Assembly (NCBI GenBank): GCA_002690045.1
Contig: NZDE01000011.1
Location: 152,582 to 216,581 of the forward strand
Reading direction: 5' to 3'
DNA: 64,000 nucleotides
Source of the DNA: Alphaproteobacteria bacterium
GTDB lineage: Bacteria > Pseudomonadota > Alphaproteobacteria > Micavibrionales > Micavibrionaceae
Shown in pieces: positions 27,682-38,564 of the stretch. The notes below the pieces were generated by a model. That model saw only the letters and a program-made list of their open reading frames with translations. It was not told where the DNA came from and ran no database searches. The translations under genes and the position numbers were made by a program. Numbering within the stretch: position 1 is the stretch's first letter; each line of letters opens with the position of its first letter.

Positions 27682-30231
27682 ATGAGTGAAAACAACGAAA
27701 AAAAGACATTAAGCCTAGGTAAAGGTACGTTAAGTCTGAAGTCAAAATCAGGCGGCGCGTCAGCACCTGCACCGAAAAAAGGCGTTGTTGAAGTAAAACG
27801 TAAACGTCAAATTAACATTGGCGGCAATAAAGATGGCGTTTCACCAGCGACAGCATCTGGAGAAGATGATGGCTTGACAACTGAAGAACGCGAGAAGCGT
27901 GCTGCGGTACTTAAACAGGCTCTGATCGACCAGAAGAAAAAAGAAGAGGAAGACGCTGCGCGTAAGATTCAAGAAGAAGCTGACGCGAAAAAGCGCGCTG
28001 AGGAAGAGAAAGAAGCAGCAAAAGCAAAAGGCGATGCACCTGCTAAAGAAGAAACTGGCGGCCGTAGAAAACGGCAGAAACTTTCCGCTGAAGAACTTCG
28101 TCAATTAGAAATCGAAGAAATGGAGCGCATCCAAGGTGAAGAGCGCTCCAAACAAGACCAAGAGCGCAATAAACGCCAAAAAGAGATGGCTGAACAAAAA
28201 GCGCGCATGGCATCTATTCCAACACGTACAGACGGCGAAGATGACGATAACAACTTAAGCTATCGTGATAAAATTAAGAAACAAGCAGCGCGTACTAAGC
28301 CTAATAATGACCGCCGTCGTGGGACAGGTAAAATTACTGTGACGCAGGCGCTTAACGAAGAATATGATCGCGAAAAATCTATCTCTCTTGCTGCACAGAA
28401 ACGTGCACGTGAAAAAGCGCGTTTGAGTGCACAAACAGAAAAAGAGCCTGCGAAAAAAGTTGTACGTGAAGTTGTTGTTCCTGAAACAATCACGGTTCAA
28501 GAGCTTGCAAACCGTATGTCTGAACGTAGCGCGGATATCGTTAAATCCCTCATGAAAATGGGTGTAATGGCGACCATTAACCAAGTTATTGACGCAGATA
28601 CCGCGGAACTTATCGTTGATGAGTTTGGCCACAAAATTTCACGTGTAACCGAAGCTGATGTTGAAATTGGTATTGAAGGCGATGATGACGTTGATGAAAA
28701 TCTAGAACCGCGTCCACCAGTTGTTACCATCATGGGTCACGTTGACCATGGTAAAACGTCCCTTCTTGATGCAATGCGTGAAGCAAACGTTGTTGCAGGC
28801 GAAGCTGGCGGTATTACACAGCATATTGGTGCATATCAGATCCAATCTTCAACGGGTCAGAAAATTACATTCCTTGATACACCGGGTCACGCGGCATTCT
28901 CTGAAATGCGTGCACGTGGTGCAAACGTAACGGATATTGTTATTCTGGTTGTTGCAGCGAACGATTCCATCATGCCACAAACAGTTGAAGCCATTAACCA
29001 CGCGAAGGCCGCTGGCGTTCCGTTAATCGTGGCGATTAACAAAATTGATCTACCTGACTCCGAAGCTTATAAAGTTAAGCAAGACCTTCTTCAATACGAA
29101 GTTGTTGTTGAAGAGCTTGGCGGTGACACACAATGTGTTGAAATTTCAGCGAAAAAGCGTATGAACCTAGACACTCTTGAAGAAGCCATCCTTCTGCAAG
29201 CTGAAGTCCTTGACCTGAAAGCAAACCCTAACCGCGATGCAATCGCTGTTGTTGTTGAATCAAAACAAGAACAAGGCCGTGGTTCTGTTGCGACCGTCCT
29301 TATTGAAAAAGGTACATTGAATATTGGTGACATTTTTGTTGCTGGTACTGAATGGGGCCGCGTTCGAGCAATCCTTGATGATAAAGGCAACCGCATTAAA
29401 GAAGCTATTCCTGGCTTACCTGTTGAGATTCTTGGTCTGAACGGTACACCAGATTCTGGTGAGAAGCTTGTCGTTGTTAAAGACGAAGCCAAGGCTCGTG
29501 AAATTCAAAACTATCGTATTCGTAAAAGACGCGAAAACGCGAACCTTGTTAGTTCTGGTAAGACAGGCTTTGAAGCGCTTCTTGCTAAATCACAAGAAGA
29601 AGGCAGCAAAACTATTCTTCCTGTCCTTATCAAAGCTGATGTGCATGGTTCTGTCGAAGCGATTATGGGCTCACTCGATAAGATTTCTGATGACAACCCT
29701 GATGTTGATGTGAAAGTTCTTCACAACGGCGTTGGCGGCATTACAGAATCTGACATTACCCTTGCGAAAGCATCTAACGCGCTAATCATCGGCTTTAACG
29801 TTCGTGCGAATGCACAGGCACGCGATATGGCCCAGCGTGATGGCGTAGATGTTCGTTACTTCAACGTGATCTATAACATCATTGATGATGTTAAGGCGAT
29901 CCTTGGTGGTATGCTTGATCCAACGCTTCGTGAAGAATATCTTGGCCAAGCAGAAATCCGTGAAGTCTTCAACATTACTAAGGTTGGTAAGGTTGCAGGT
30001 TGTATGGTTTCTGCAGGCGTTGTTAAGCGTGGTTCTAAAGTTCGCTTGCTACGTGATGATGTTGTTATCCATGAAGGCACACTCAAAACCCTTAAACGCT
30101 TCAAAGACGAAGTCAAAGAAGTTCGTGAAGGTATGGAATGTGGTATGGCCTTTGAAAATTATGATGACATCAAGGCTGGCGACGTTATCGAATGTTACGA
30201 TGTAACTGAAGAAGCGCGCGTTCTGGATTAA
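27682..30231 (+). CDS. infB: Translation initiation factor IF-2
   Basis: GTPase that brings initiator tRNA to the 30S subunit. The N-terminal third (about residues 1-260) is charged and repetitive, rich in Lys, Glu, Ala and Gln, as in IF-2. The GTPase domain has [13 protein letters not shown] (G1) near residue 354, DTPGHAAF (G3) near 401 and NKID (G4) near 453, followed by the beta-barrel and the C2 domain that binds fMet-tRNA. The start at 27682 (MSENNEKK) has AAGGAAGG upstream; the frame is open 45 bases further. Length 849 is normal. Confidence 0.96.
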   Translation: MSENNEKKTLSLGKGTLSLKSKSGGASAPAPKKGVVEVKRKRQINIGGNKDGVSPATASGEDDGLTTEEREKRAAVLKQALIDQKKKEEEDAARKIQEEADAKKRAEEEKEAAKAKGDAPAKEETGGRRKRQKLSAEELRQLEIEEMERIQGEERSKQDQERNKRQKEMAEQKARMASIPTRTDGEDDDNNLSYRDKIKKQAARTKPNNDRRRGTGKITVTQALNEEYDREKSISLAAQKRAREKARLSAQTEKEPAKKVVREVVVPETITVQELANRMSERSADIVKSLMKMGVMATINQVIDADTAELIVDEFGHKISRVTEADVEIGIEGDDDVDENLEPRPPVVTIMGHVDHGKTSLLDAMREANVVAGEAGGITQHIGAYQIQSSTGQKITFLDTPGHAAFSEMRARGANVTDIVILVVAANDSIMPQTVEAINHAKAAGVPLIVAINKIDLPDSEAYKVKQDLLQYEVVVEELGGDTQCVEISAKKRMNLDTLEEAILLQAEVLDLKANPNRDAIAVVVESKQEQGRGSVATVLIEKGTLNIGDIFVAGTEWGRVRAILDDKGNRIKEAIPGLPVEILGLNGTPDSGEKLVVVKDEAKAREIQNYRIRKRRENANLVSSGKTGFEALLAKSQEEGSKTILPVLIKADVHGSVEAIMGSLDKISDDNPDVDVKVLHNGVGGITESDITLAKASNALIIGFNVRANAQARDMAQRDGVDVRYFNVIYNIIDDVKAILGGMLDPTLREEYLGQAEIREVFNITKVGKVAGCMVSAGVVKRGSKVRLLRDDVVIHEGTLKTLKRFKDEVKEVREGMECGMAFENYDDIKAGDVIECYDVTEEARVLD

Positions 30232-30261
30232 GAATAATAAGAATAAATAAGCAGATATACT

Positions 30262-30660
30262 ATGAAACACAGAGAATCAGGCCCTTCTCAGCGTCAATTG
30301 CGCGTTGGTGAACAAATTCGTCATTCAATTGTGCAGACATTACAGCGCGGTAAATTTAACGATGAACTTCTGTTTGAAGTTGCACCGCTTGTTACTGTAG
30401 CTGAAGTGCGCACAACACCTGACCTTAAACAAGCGACGGCATATATTATGCCACTAGGGTTAGATAATGCTGAAGAGATTGTCGATGCACTGAATGAAGC
30501 GGCTTATTACTTCCAAAAGCAAATCAACCAAAGCAGCAATTTAAAATTTACGCCGCGCGTACGTTTTAAAATTGATGACACTTTTGACGAAGCGGCGAAA
30601 ATCGATACGATTTTGCAAAACATTCCTAAATACGCAGAAGATTCTGAAGAAGAAGAATAA
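30262..30660 (+). CDS. rbfA: Ribosome-binding factor A
   Basis: Cold-shock factor for late 30S maturation and 16S 5'-end processing. The KH-type fold is seen in RQLRVGEQIRHSIVQTLQRG, TVAEVRTTPDLKQATAYIMP and TPRVRFKIDDTFDEA; the length is 132. The C terminus is acidic (DSEEEE). It sits between infB and truB, the standard order, and ends 14 bases before truB. Confidence 0.95.
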   Translation: MKHRESGPSQRQLRVGEQIRHSIVQTLQRGKFNDELLFEVAPLVTVAEVRTTPDLKQATAYIMPLGLDNAEEIVDALNEAAYYFQKQINQSSNLKFTPRVRFKIDDTFDEAAKIDTILQNIPKYAEDSEEEE

Positions 30661-30674
30661 GGTCACTCCCCCCA

Positions 30675-31616
30675 ATGGCGCGTAAGAAAAAAGGCAATAA
30701 AATTGATGGTTGGCTAAACATCAACAAACCTTACGATGTGACATCAACTGATGTTGTACGCATTTTAAAGCGTATATTAAAGCCACAAAAGATTGGTCAT
30801 GCAGGTACGCTTGACCCGCTTGCCACAGGCATATTGCCAATTGCTTTGGGCGAAGCGACGAAGACCATTCCTTTTATTCAAGATGCTGAGAAAATATATG
30901 GCTTTACCGCCCGCTGGGGTGAACAGCGTAGCACTGATGATTTAGAAGGTGATGTTATTGCCGAAAGCGATGCACGCCCTTCCCGCGCAGATATTGAGGC
31001 ATTATTGCCGCAGTTCATCGGTACAGTCACCCAGACACCACCGAAATTCTCAGCGATTAAGATTAACGGTGAACGCGCTTACGACCTTGCCCGCGACGGC
31101 GAAGATTTTGAAGTGCCGAGCCGCGAAGTTGAGATATATGATTTAAAAATCATCAGCCATAGTGATGATGAAACCGCTTTTGAAGTATGCTGCGGTAAAG
31201 GTACGTATGTCCGTGCCATTGCGCGTGATATTGGTGCAGCGCTCGGGTGCTATGGCTATGTATCTGCACTTAACCGCAAAAAAGTCGGCTGTTTTGGCCT
31301 TGAAGACGCTTTTTTACTGGACATTTCGCCTGAAATGGATAATAGTGCAGCCCTTGAAGAAGCGATACTTCCATTGCATTACGCGCTAGACGACATCCCG
31401 GCCGTAAACGTCAATGACCAAGAAGCTTCGCGGCTTAAGCAAGGCCAGTCCTTGTCTTTGATATCTAAGCCCGATATACAGCGCCTTACAGCGTGTGGTT
31501 TAGACGTCATGTCATCTGATATTCAAGATGCCGTGGCCATGTATCAAGGCAAAGCGCTCGCCCTGTTGGAAGTTGACCGTGTCAACCTAAAGCCATATCG
31601 CGTTTTCAATATGTAA
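30675..31616 (+). CDS. truB: tRNA pseudouridine(55) synthase TruB
   Basis: Makes pseudouridine 55 in the T loop of tRNAs. The catalytic Asp is in [23 protein letters not shown], near residue 43, and the second family motif [17 protein letters not shown] near residue 120. The C-terminal domain of about 90 residues is present. Length 313 is usual. Its stop codon TAA is followed directly by the leader of rpsO, the next gene. Confidence 0.96.
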   Translation: MARKKKGNKIDGWLNINKPYDVTSTDVVRILKRILKPQKIGHAGTLDPLATGILPIALGEATKTIPFIQDAEKIYGFTARWGEQRSTDDLEGDVIAESDARPSRADIEALLPQFIGTVTQTPPKFSAIKINGERAYDLARDGEDFEVPSREVEIYDLKIISHSDDETAFEVCCGKGTYVRAIARDIGAALGCYGYVSALNRKKVGCFGLEDAFLLDISPEMDNSAALEEAILPLHYALDDIPAVNVNDQEASRLKQGQSLSLISKPDIQRLTACGLDVMSSDIQDAVAMYQGKALALLEVDRVNLKPYRVFNM

Positions 31617-31642
31617 TGAAACCACAAACAAAGGAGAAGAAG

Positions 31643-31912
31643 ATGTCGATAACTAATGAGCGTAAAGCTGAACTTATTAAAGAATACGCAACTGGCAAAG
31701 ACGATACAGGTTCACCTGAAGTACAAGTTGCAATTTTGACAGAGCGTATCAACGCGCTTTCAGGTCACATGCAAGAGCACAAAAAAGACTTCCACAGCCG
31801 CCGCGGCCTTTTGGCAATGGTTGCACGTCGTCGTAAGCTTCTTGACTACACACGCAAGAAAAGCGAAGACCGTTACCAGAAGCTTATTAAAGCCCTAGGT
31901 ATCCGTAAGTAA
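31643..31912 (+). CDS. rpsO: 30S ribosomal protein S15
   Basis: Ribosomal protein that binds the central domain of 16S rRNA. It matches the family throughout: [33 protein letters not shown] and [11 protein letters not shown]. The ATG at 31643 has AGGAGAAGAAG before it and gives the usual 89 residues; an in-frame ATG further up, at 31616, lies at the end of truB. pnp, the common downstream neighbour, is absent; a terminator follows. Confidence 0.97.
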   Translation: MSITNERKAELIKEYATGKDDTGSPEVQVAILTERINALSGHMQEHKKDFHSRRGLLAMVARRRKLLDYTRKKSEDRYQKLIKALGIRK

Positions 31913-31935
31913 TTCGCTTATATATACAGAATTTC

Positions 31936-31971
31936 AAAAGCCCCTGCGCCGCTGCGTTTGGGGCTTTTCTT
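31936..31971 (+). terminator. Intrinsic terminator after rpsO
   Basis: AAAAGCCCC and GGGGCTTTT arms around a CTGCG-rich loop, ending in T residues, about 25 bases after the rpsO stop. It probably closes the long translation operon. Confidence 0.85.
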
Positions 31972-32008
31972 ATAAGCCTAGTTTATTCTGCTGCTTTTGA
32001 GGTACGTT

Positions 32009-32211
32009 TTAAGAATTTAGAAACTTGTGCAAATGGTATGAGCTGCCATAGCCGGCCAAACCACTAACAATGGATCCAAGAAGAAGGCTTGCCCCACATA
32101 TAACGCGGTCTTCAGGTGCTATCATCGTCGACATGTTGACGGATTGTTAAGCACTTTGCCTGCAACTGTCGCACCGAACATCATTAATAAAAAGCCATGC
32201 TCCTTTTCCAT
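32009..32211 (-). pseudogene. Small membrane ORF split by a frameshift
   Basis: The 393-base gap between rpsO and tolB contains, on the minus strand, a start codon at 32211 with an ideal ribosome site (GGAGGTGA). It opens 29 residues (beginning MEKEHGFLLMMFGATVAG) and stops at 32122. The next frame, from an ATG at 32134, gives 41 residues with a hydrophobic stretch and ends at 32009. Joined, they would form a roughly 65-residue two-segment membrane protein, so a broken gene, a sequencing error or translational coupling of two short ORFs are all possible. I do not recognise the family. Confidence 0.45.
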
Positions 32212-32305
32212 GGGCTCACCTCCGTCTTATTTTGGGTATAGTAAGCCTATCACAAAAGTTAACAAAACGTAAAATTATGAAGATAAAATAAATTATAACA
32301 ACAGG

Positions 32306-33631
32306 TTACTGCGCGTTAATTGGTGACCATGCAGGGTCAGAACCATCAACTGGCGTTTGTAATAAACGTTCATTGTAGCCTGTTAGATCAATTGTGTAGA
32401 GCTTCGCGACTCTGTTGTCCCCTTGTGGGCGTTCTTTGAAGTATGTAAGCACACGGCCATTCGGTGACCAGCTAGGGCCTTCAACGTGGTAAGCACTAGT
32501 AATCAAACGCTCGCCGCTACCATCTGGGCGGATAACGCCGATATAGAATTTACCGCTTAGCATTTTAGTGAAGGCGATTAGGTCGCCACGCGGTGACCAT
32601 ACAGGGTTGGCATAGCGCCCTTTTTCAAATGTAATGCGCTGCGGGTTTGAACCATCGGCATTCATGACATAGAGCTGCTGCGTGCCGCTACGGTCAGATT
32701 CAAACACAATGCGTTTGCCATCAGGCGCATATGACGGCGCCGTTTCAATGGATGGCTGCCCCGTGATTTTCGTTGCCTTACGGGATGCAATATCCATGAC
32801 GTAAATATCGGTATTACCATCTTTAGCGAGTGACATAATGACTTTCTTACCATCAGGTGAGAAACGTGGCGCGAAAGTCATACCAGGAAAATCACCCAAT
32901 ACATCTTGGCGGCCTGTGTTTAGGTCATAAATATAAACACGCGGCTTATTACGGTAGTACGACAAATAAGTGATTGTCTGCATATTCGGTGAAAAGCGCG
33001 GCGTCAGCACCAAATGGCTACCATCAGTCAAATATTGGTGGTTCGCGCCGTCTTGATCCATAATCGCAAGGCGTTTTACACGCGCCGTTGGCAAGCCTTT
33101 TTCAGAGATATAAACGATACGGGAATCGAAATAGCCCTCTTCACCCGTCAGGCGTTTATAAATCACGTCTGAAATAATATGCGCAATACGGCGCCAATTA
33201 TCTTTTGTTGTAGTATAAGCCATACCTGTCAGCTGTTTATGGCCATAAACATCCCAAAGGCGGAATTCAACGCGCGCGCGCCCATCACCCATTTCAGTAA
33301 TTGCACCAGAAACGAGACCTTCAACGCCGAGCGCTTTCCACTCTGCAAAGCGAGGCTGTTCAGATGTTGATTTAGGGTCTTGGATATAAGCCTTCTTGTC
33401 AGGGATATCAAACAGGCCAGTGCGCTCCAAATTCGCGCGGATTACATTCGACATGCCATTGCCAATTGTATATAGGCGTTCGTTTTCGTAATAGAAGTCA
33501 GACACTGCCAGCGGGATTTTCTTTACGATACCGCGGTTAACTTCAACAGATAACTGCGCGTAACTAGATTTTGGTGCCCCCGCTATAGAAAAAGCCAACA
33601 GCAAAGTTGCAAAAATAAATCGAAATAGCAT
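32306..33631 (-). CDS. tolB: Tol-Pal system protein TolB
   Basis: Periplasmic beta-propeller protein that links TolA and Pal to keep the outer membrane drawn in during division. A signal peptide is clear at residues 1-25, ending Ser-Tyr-Ala-Gln. The N-terminal domain is followed by repeated propeller blades with recurring [10 protein letters not shown]- and [12 protein letters not shown]-like motifs. Length 441 is usual. It is the last gene of the yebC-ruv-ybgC-tol series; pal, normally next, is not in the window. Confidence 0.96.
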   Translation of the reverse strand: MLFRFIFATLLLAFSIAGAPKSSYAQLSVEVNRGIVKKIPLAVSDFYYENERLYTIGNGMSNVIRANLERTGLFDIPDKKAYIQDPKSTSEQPRFAEWKALGVEGLVSGAITEMGDGRARVEFRLWDVYGHKQLTGMAYTTTKDNWRRIAHIISDVIYKRLTGEEGYFDSRIVYISEKGLPTARVKRLAIMDQDGANHQYLTDGSHLVLTPRFSPNMQTITYLSYYRNKPRVYIYDLNTGRQDVLGDFPGMTFAPRFSPDGKKVIMSLAKDGNTDIYVMDIASRKATKITGQPSIETAPSYAPDGKRIVFESDRSGTQQLYVMNADGSNPQRITFEKGRYANPVWSPRGDLIAFTKMLSGKFYIGVIRPDGSGERLITSAYHVEGPSWSPNGRVLTYFKERPQGDNRVAKLYTIDLTGYNERLLQTPVDGSDPAWSPINAQ

Positions 33632-33643
33632 AATAAAATCCCT

Positions 33644-34627
33644 TTATAACATTTCGCTAGGGTCGAACCTGACCGTAATTTCTTTCCATTGATCGTATTT
33701 TCCAGTCGGCAAATTCAATGGCGTACATGCCGGACTATATATACCGCGTACAGCCTGATCTGCCGCAGCTTTAAAAAACGAGTCTGTATTGTAACGTAAG
33801 CCATCGACAATTTCATGCTTCCTAACCGTGCGGTCTGGATTCATATACAACTTAATATCAACGATAAGACGTTTATCAAAATTCGCACCCGCCAACACAT
33901 TCCAACATTGAGCAAGCTGCGAGCGCAAGGCATCTAGTTCAGATATTGTAACGCGGTCGCCCAAATTAAGTGTCTTTGGTGCCGCGGTCTGTGCTTTCTC
34001 TCCTGCCTCTTCTGCCGCGCTACTATTTTCGCTGATTTGCAAATTCTTCAATACAGAATCAAACGCCTTTTGCTGTTGTGCTTCTGTATCTTTTTTAGGC
34101 TCTGGAGGTTCTGGACGCTTGCTTGGTTTGTCTGGCTTTACAGGCGCTAAGACCTTCTCTGGCTTACTTTCTTCGGGCATTGACACGCTGTCATCAGGCG
34201 GCGGCGCGGCGTTCTTACTGTCTTTATTGTCACGGATGGTTAACGGCTGCTCCTGGGCATCAACGGTCGGCGCAGATTTTGGCTTTGGTTTGGCTGGTGT
34301 ATCATTGACGCGTGGTTTTACATCCGGCTTTTGAACTTCTGCACGCGTTTTATCATCCTTATTTTCAGCGCGGCTATGCTCGCGATTGGTTTGTGTAATT
34401 TCTGCGATTTCAACAAATTCAACAGCGACAACACTCTCCATGTCGATGGAATTATTCTTCGGAAGATAAGGCAAACCAAAGGTAAAGAGGATCAAGATGG
34501 ACAAATGAAACACAAGTGATAAAGTCACCGCAACAGGCCCCGCACTTTCAAGCCACGCCCATAAGGACGTGTCCGTGCGGTATTGTTGTAGAGCGTTATG
34601 CTCCTTATGTTGTTCTACACTCAGCAT
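33644..34627 (-). CDS. tolA: TolA-like / TonB C-terminal domain envelope protein
   Basis: An inner-membrane protein with one segment at about residues 30-52, a long Pro/Lys/Glu-rich spacer at about 85-215 that would span the periplasm, and a C-terminal TonB/TolA-like domain from about 225 to 327. The spacer is proline-rich rather than the pure helical type of enteric TolA, which is common in alphaproteobacteria. It lies between tolR and tolB, so the TolA function is expected from context; the symbol is assigned by position as much as by sequence. Confidence 0.88.
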   Translation of the reverse strand: MLSVEQHKEHNALQQYRTDTSLWAWLESAGPVAVTLSLVFHLSILILFTFGLPYLPKNNSIDMESVVAVEFVEIAEITQTNREHSRAENKDDKTRAEVQKPDVKPRVNDTPAKPKPKSAPTVDAQEQPLTIRDNKDSKNAAPPPDDSVSMPEESKPEKVLAPVKPDKPSKRPEPPEPKKDTEAQQQKAFDSVLKNLQISENSSAAEEAGEKAQTAAPKTLNLGDRVTISELDALRSQLAQCWNVLAGANFDKRLIVDIKLYMNPDRTVRKHEIVDGLRYNTDSFFKAAADQAVRGIYSPACTPLNLPTGKYDQWKEITVRFDPSEML

Positions 34628-34638
34628 CTCGGTTAAGC

Positions 34639-35085
34639 TTACTTACTCTTGGTCGAAATAAGGGCGACTTTGTTAAACCCTTCACGGTTAATGCCGCCAA
34701 GAACTTCCATAACTTTTCCGTATTCAAGGCCTTGATCGGCGCGAATATAAATACGGCGGTCTAGGTTACGCATGGTTACCGAACGTAAAAACGGCACAAG
34801 CGCATCACGTTTGATTTCTTGTTCACCGACATAGAGCTTACCGTCTTGTTGCATGGTAATCTCAATCGGGCTTTCATCTTCGTTTTTAAGGGCAGATGCT
34901 TCTGAACGCGGTAGGTCAACGGCCACGCCTGCCGTTAACAGCGGCGCAGACACCATAAAGACAATCAACAACACCAACATAACGTCGACAAATGGCGTAA
35001 CGTTAATTTCAGCCATTGGGCGGTAACCGCGGCGGCCTGAACCGGGGCTACGTTTCCATGACATATTTCCTGTGCTCATCCCCAT
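34639..35085 (-). CDS. tolR: Tol-Pal system protein TolR
   Basis: ExbD/TolR family stator part of the TolQR proton-driven motor. One membrane segment is at about residues 30-50 with the proton-path Asp in INVTPFVDVMLVLLIVFMV. The periplasmic domain includes VDLPRSEA and IRADQGLEYGKV. Length 148 is normal. It starts two bases after the tolQ stop, so it is coupled to it. Confidence 0.95.
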   Translation of the reverse strand: MGMSTGNMSWKRSPGSGRRGYRPMAEINVTPFVDVMLVLLIVFMVSAPLLTAGVAVDLPRSEASALKNEDESPIEITMQQDGKLYVGEQEIKRDALVPFLRSVTMRNLDRRIYIRADQGLEYGKVMEVLGGINREGFNKVALISTKSK

Positions 35086-35087
35086 AG

Positions 35088-35891
35088 TTACGCTGCCTGT
35101 TCTGCTGTTGCTGACGTCGTCATAGATGATGATTTATGCCCCGCTTCGCTTTGGTCAAGGTGACGTGATAGAATTGCGATGAATTCGGTCGTGAAAGCAT
35201 CCAGACGGTCACCGTAGCGGTTCAAGTTCGTTGAAAATACGTTAAAGGCAATAACAGCTGGAATAGCCGCAACCAAACCAAGCGCAGTTGCAAAAAGTGC
35301 CTCAGCAATACCTGGGGCAACAACTGCCAATGATGTATCTTTCGTTGCGGCAATAGCAGAGAATGAATTCATAATCCCCCAAACCGTACCGAACAAACCA
35401 ATAAACGGCGCCGTCGAACCAACAGACGCCAAGAAAGTCATTCCGCGCTCTAATAGCTGCATTTCACGGTTAATGGCAAGGCCCATCGCACGTTCAACGC
35501 GCTGCTTTAATGACGCACGCAAGCTAACCGATGATGGAATACCTGATGATACGCCTGATTGCCATTCTTCCATGCCTGCAGTGAAAGTTGAAAGTAACGG
35601 ATCACCACTGCGCGACTTCACGCGTTCATATAATGTATCGAGTGGTTCGCCTGACCAGAAGGCATCTTCGAAACGGTCGGCGCGTTTGTTTAAAGCATTT
35701 AAACGGCTACGCTTCGTAATGATAATTGACCAACACCATACCGATGCAAAAATCAACATCAGCATTACAATCTTCACAATTGAATCCGCCTGTAAAAACA
35801 GCCCTAACATTGACATGTCATGCGCGGCTACACTACCGCCTAAAGCTGCACCATCGACATTACCGACTGCGGTGCTTACATCATTTGCCAT
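35088..35891 (-). CDS. tolQ: Tol-Pal system protein TolQ
   Basis: MotA/TolQ/ExbB family channel protein of the Tol motor. Three membrane segments are expected at about 30-55, 155-180 and 195-220. The conserved motif VGSTAPFIGLFGTVWGIMNS near residue 155 and the PGIAEALFATALGLVAAIPAV region near 195 are clear. At 267 residues it is somewhat longer than enteric TolQ, with an extra acidic N-terminal stretch. Follows ybgC after 43 bases. Confidence 0.95.
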   Translation of the reverse strand: MANDVSTAVGNVDGAALGGSVAAHDMSMLGLFLQADSIVKIVMLMLIFASVWCWSIIITKRSRLNALNKRADRFEDAFWSGEPLDTLYERVKSRSGDPLLSTFTAGMEEWQSGVSSGIPSSVSLRASLKQRVERAMGLAINREMQLLERGMTFLASVGSTAPFIGLFGTVWGIMNSFSAIAATKDTSLAVVAPGIAEALFATALGLVAAIPAVIAFNVFSTNLNRYGDRLDAFTTEFIAILSRHLDQSEAGHKSSSMTTSATAEQAA

Positions 35892-35934
35892 TATATTTCT
35901 CCATTAATAAAAAACTTTATATTCTTTTCGCTAT

Positions 35935-36327
35935 TCAACTTAATCCATTACGAATGACATCTGGCCATTTCTTCGGGCGTTTATCCGTATCGATACAGAC
36001 CATCACAACGTCCATTTCAAATATTTTTTCACCGTCACGGGTCAATATTTGCTTCATATCCATAGACGCACCGCCAATACGCTCAACGGATGTTGTTAGC
36101 GTGAGCATGTCATCCAATAATGCAGGTAAGAAATAATCAGCCGTTAATTTACGAACAACGAAAAACACGCCATCCGTTTTAAAAATCTCACTGTTGTTAA
36201 CGTTTATGGCGCGTAGAAGTTCCGTTCTGCCGCGTTCACAATATTTCATATAGCTACCATAAAAGACAACGCCGCCGGCATCTGTATCTTCGTAATAGAC
36301 GCGAATATCTATGTTATGAGATTTCAT
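35935..36327 (-). CDS. ybgC: Acyl-CoA thioesterase YbgC
   Basis: Hot-dog fold thioesterase usually located before tolQ. The motif VYYEDTDAGGVVFYGSYMKYCERGRTE near the N terminus contains the family catalytic Asp (DTDAGG). At 130 residues it is normal size. The ruvB stop lies five bases upstream. The physiological substrate is not settled; a link to phospholipid or acyl-ACP is known for the family. Confidence 0.92.
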   Translation of the reverse strand: MKSHNIDIRVYYEDTDAGGVVFYGSYMKYCERGRTELLRAINVNNSEIFKTDGVFFVVRKLTADYFLPALLDDMLTLTTSVERIGGASMDMKQILTRDGEKIFEMDVVMVCIDTDKRPKKWPDVIRNGLS

Positions 36328-36332
36328 TATAC

Positions 36333-37388
36333 TTATTCCTCATCCAGTAAACTTGGCTGCGCGAAAGCGGCTTGGCGCGGTGGGTTTAAGCCCATATAGC
36401 CGTAAGCTGCCTGTGATAACACGCGCCCGCGAGGCGTGCGCTGTATGAAACCTTTTTGTAGCAAGTAAGGTTCGATAACATCTTCGATTACATCACGCTC
36501 TTCTGACAATGCTGCGGCGATGGTATCAACACCGACTGGCCCACCGCCATAATTCTGCGCGATACAGTTGAGATAGAGGCGATCCATTGAATCCAAACCA
36601 TCCGCATCAACTTCAAGACGGCTAAGTGCATTATCTGCGATTTCTGCCGTAACAAGTGCGTCTTCGGATACGGCGGCAAAGTCACGCACGCGGCGTGTTA
36701 GACGGCCTGCAATACGTGGCGTGCCGCGTGAACGGTTGGCAATCTCCAATGCGCCCTCTTCGTCAATCGCCATGTCTAGTTTGTTGGCTAGGCGTAAAAC
36801 AATGCGCGTAAGTTCCTGCGCGTTATAAAATTCCAAACGAACGGGAATACCAAAACGGTCACGCAATGGATTAGTTAGCAAGCCACTACGCGTTGTTGCG
36901 CCAACCAATGTGAATGGTGGCAATTCAATTTGTACGCTGCGCGCCGCTGGCCCTTCACCTATAACAAGGTCAAGCTTGCCGTCTTCCATTGCAGGGTAAA
37001 GGATTTCTTCGACAGCAGGGTTTAGGCGGTGAATTTCATCAATAAACAATACATCATGCGGCTGTAAATTCGTTAGAATTGCAGCAAGGTCACCTGATTT
37101 AGCAATGACAGGGCCTGATGTTGCGCGGAAGCCCACACCTAATTCGCGGGCAATGATTTGTGCCAAAGTTGTCTTCCCCAAACCCGGTGGACCATAAAGC
37201 AAGACGTGATCCATCGCATCAGCGCGTTGTTTGGCTGCCGTTACAAAAATGCGTAAATTTTCACGCGCCTTTTCCTGACCGATAAATTCTTCAATCGATA
37301 AAGGACGCAATGTATTTTCATCGCCGCGCTCTAGCCCCTCAGCCACAGGATCAAATTCGGGTGCGCGCATACCAGTTTCTTGCATCAT
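36333..37388 (-). CDS. ruvB: Holliday junction branch migration ATPase RuvB
   Basis: AAA+ motor that drives branch migration with RuvA at Holliday junctions. Seen: [17 protein letters not shown] (Walker A) near residue 63, [15 protein letters not shown] (Walker B) near 115, [17 protein letters not shown] (sensor I and arginine finger) near 165, and the winged-helix C terminus. The ATG overlaps the ruvA stop by four bases (ATGA). Length 351. Confidence 0.97.
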   Translation of the reverse strand: MMQETGMRAPEFDPVAEGLERGDENTLRPLSIEEFIGQEKARENLRIFVTAAKQRADAMDHVLLYGPPGLGKTTLAQIIARELGVGFRATSGPVIAKSGDLAAILTNLQPHDVLFIDEIHRLNPAVEEILYPAMEDGKLDLVIGEGPAARSVQIELPPFTLVGATTRSGLLTNPLRDRFGIPVRLEFYNAQELTRIVLRLANKLDMAIDEEGALEIANRSRGTPRIAGRLTRRVRDFAAVSEDALVTAEIADNALSRLEVDADGLDSMDRLYLNCIAQNYGGGPVGVDTIAAALSEERDVIEDVIEPYLLQKGFIQRTPRGRVLSQAAYGYMGLNPPRQAAFAQPSLLDEE

Positions 37389-38032
37389 GATGCTAACTCC
37401 TTAAGACCTGCGCTAATGAGAACACCAAGTTCAGGGTCATTTTCAAAGCGGCTGCGTGCCGTGACAACGGCCTTATAAGCCTCAGCGCGGCCATAGCCTA
37501 GATTAACCAAAGCAGAAAGCGCATCTTGATTAAGCTGATTATCATTTTCGCCCGCAGCGACATTAACGCTCGCCCCTGCATTGGCTGTTGCCGGCGCGGC
37601 GCTCATCGTTACACCAGATGATAAATCCATCTTCGCGACTTTGTCTTTAAGCTCGGTTATAATCCGCACGGCAAGTTTAGGGCCAACGCCATCAGCCTGA
37701 CGGATCATGTTTTTATCATCAGACATCACCGCCACAACAAGTTGATCTGCAGGGCATGCACCTAAAATCGCAATACCCACTTTTGCCCCAACGCCTTGCA
37801 CGGATGTAAGCAGGCGAAACCATTTTTGCTCTTCAGCCGAAGCAAAGCCGAATAAAGTCATGCTGTCTTCACGCACCTGCATATCAATGAGGAGTGATAC
37901 ATTACTGCCAATATCACCTATGACAGACAAAGTCTTGGCTGATGCATGCACCATGTAGCCGACGCCATTTACATCAATGATCAAATAATCACTGCCGAGC
38001 GTATCTATCTTACCGGTAAGTTTTGCGATCAT
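37385..38032 (-). CDS. ruvA: Holliday junction DNA helicase subunit RuvA
   Basis: DNA-binding subunit that targets RuvB to junctions. The N-terminal OB-fold ([13 protein letters not shown]) and the helix-hairpin-helix pair ([17 protein letters not shown] near residue 75 and [19 protein letters not shown] near 110) are clear, with a flexible Ala-rich linker and the C-terminal domain with [12 protein letters not shown] near residue 178. Length 215 is slightly above average because of the linker. Follows ruvC after 18 bases. Confidence 0.95.
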   Translation of the reverse strand: MIAKLTGKIDTLGSDYLIIDVNGVGYMVHASAKTLSVIGDIGSNVSLLIDMQVREDSMTLFGFASAEEQKWFRLLTSVQGVGAKVGIAILGACPADQLVVAVMSDDKNMIRQADGVGPKLAVRIITELKDKVAKMDLSSGVTMSAAPATANAGASVNVAAGENDNQLNQDALSALVNLGYGRAEAYKAVVTARSRFENDPELGVLISAGLKELAS

Positions 38033-38050
38033 GTCCTATCCCTTATCCTA

Positions 38051-38560
38051 TTAAAAAGCGCGGCTATTATGCTGCATAATTTTTGATTGTAGATGATGCC
38101 CATGGCATATCGCGACCGCCAAAGCGTCTGCTTCATCTTCACTAATTTTGCCAATGGCGGGCAAAAGGGTTTTTATCATCATACCCATTTGGTCTTTGGT
38201 TGCGCGCCCTGTCCCGACAACTGATTTTTTAATCACGGTTGGCGCGTATTCCCCGACATCAATGCCCGTGCGCGCCGCCGCCATTAAGCATACGCCACGT
38301 GCCTGACCTAATTTTAATGCGGATGCAGGGTTCTGGTTAACAAAGGTTTCTTCGACTGCCGCTTCGTCTACAGCAAAACTCTCAATGACTTTGCGCAATT
38401 CTTCGTCAATCAAAACCAGACGTTTGCCTGTAGCATCAACTGGCTTCGTGCGAATTAAACCACTGCCAATAAAGCGCAGAAGGCCAGAGCGAAATTCAAC
38501 CACGCCCCAGCCTGTTTTATTTAATCCCGGATCAACGCCTAATACGCGCGTAATTTGCAA
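38051..38560 (-). CDS. ruvC: Crossover junction endodeoxyribonuclease RuvC
   Basis: Resolvase that cuts Holliday junctions. Catalytic residues fit: Asp10 in LGVDPGLNKTGWG, the Glu in EETFVNQNPASALKLGQARG and the DEADALAVAICHGH motif near residue 140. The start is a TTG at 38560, four bases after the yebC stop and preceded by GGAGG at a suitable distance, so the non-ATG start is probably real. Length 169. Confidence 0.95.
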   Translation of the reverse strand: MQITRVLGVDPGLNKTGWGVVEFRSGLLRFIGSGLIRTKPVDATGKRLVLIDEELRKVIESFAVDEAAVEETFVNQNPASALKLGQARGVCLMAAARTGIDVGEYAPTVIKKSVVGTGRATKDQMGMMIKTLLPAIGKISEDEADALAVAICHGHHLQSKIMQHNSRAF

Positions 38561-38564
38561 CGGC

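Noticed and set aside
28020-28240. Lys/Glu-rich repeats in infB as a tandem repeat element
   Set aside because: This is the normal low-complexity N-terminal region of IF-2.
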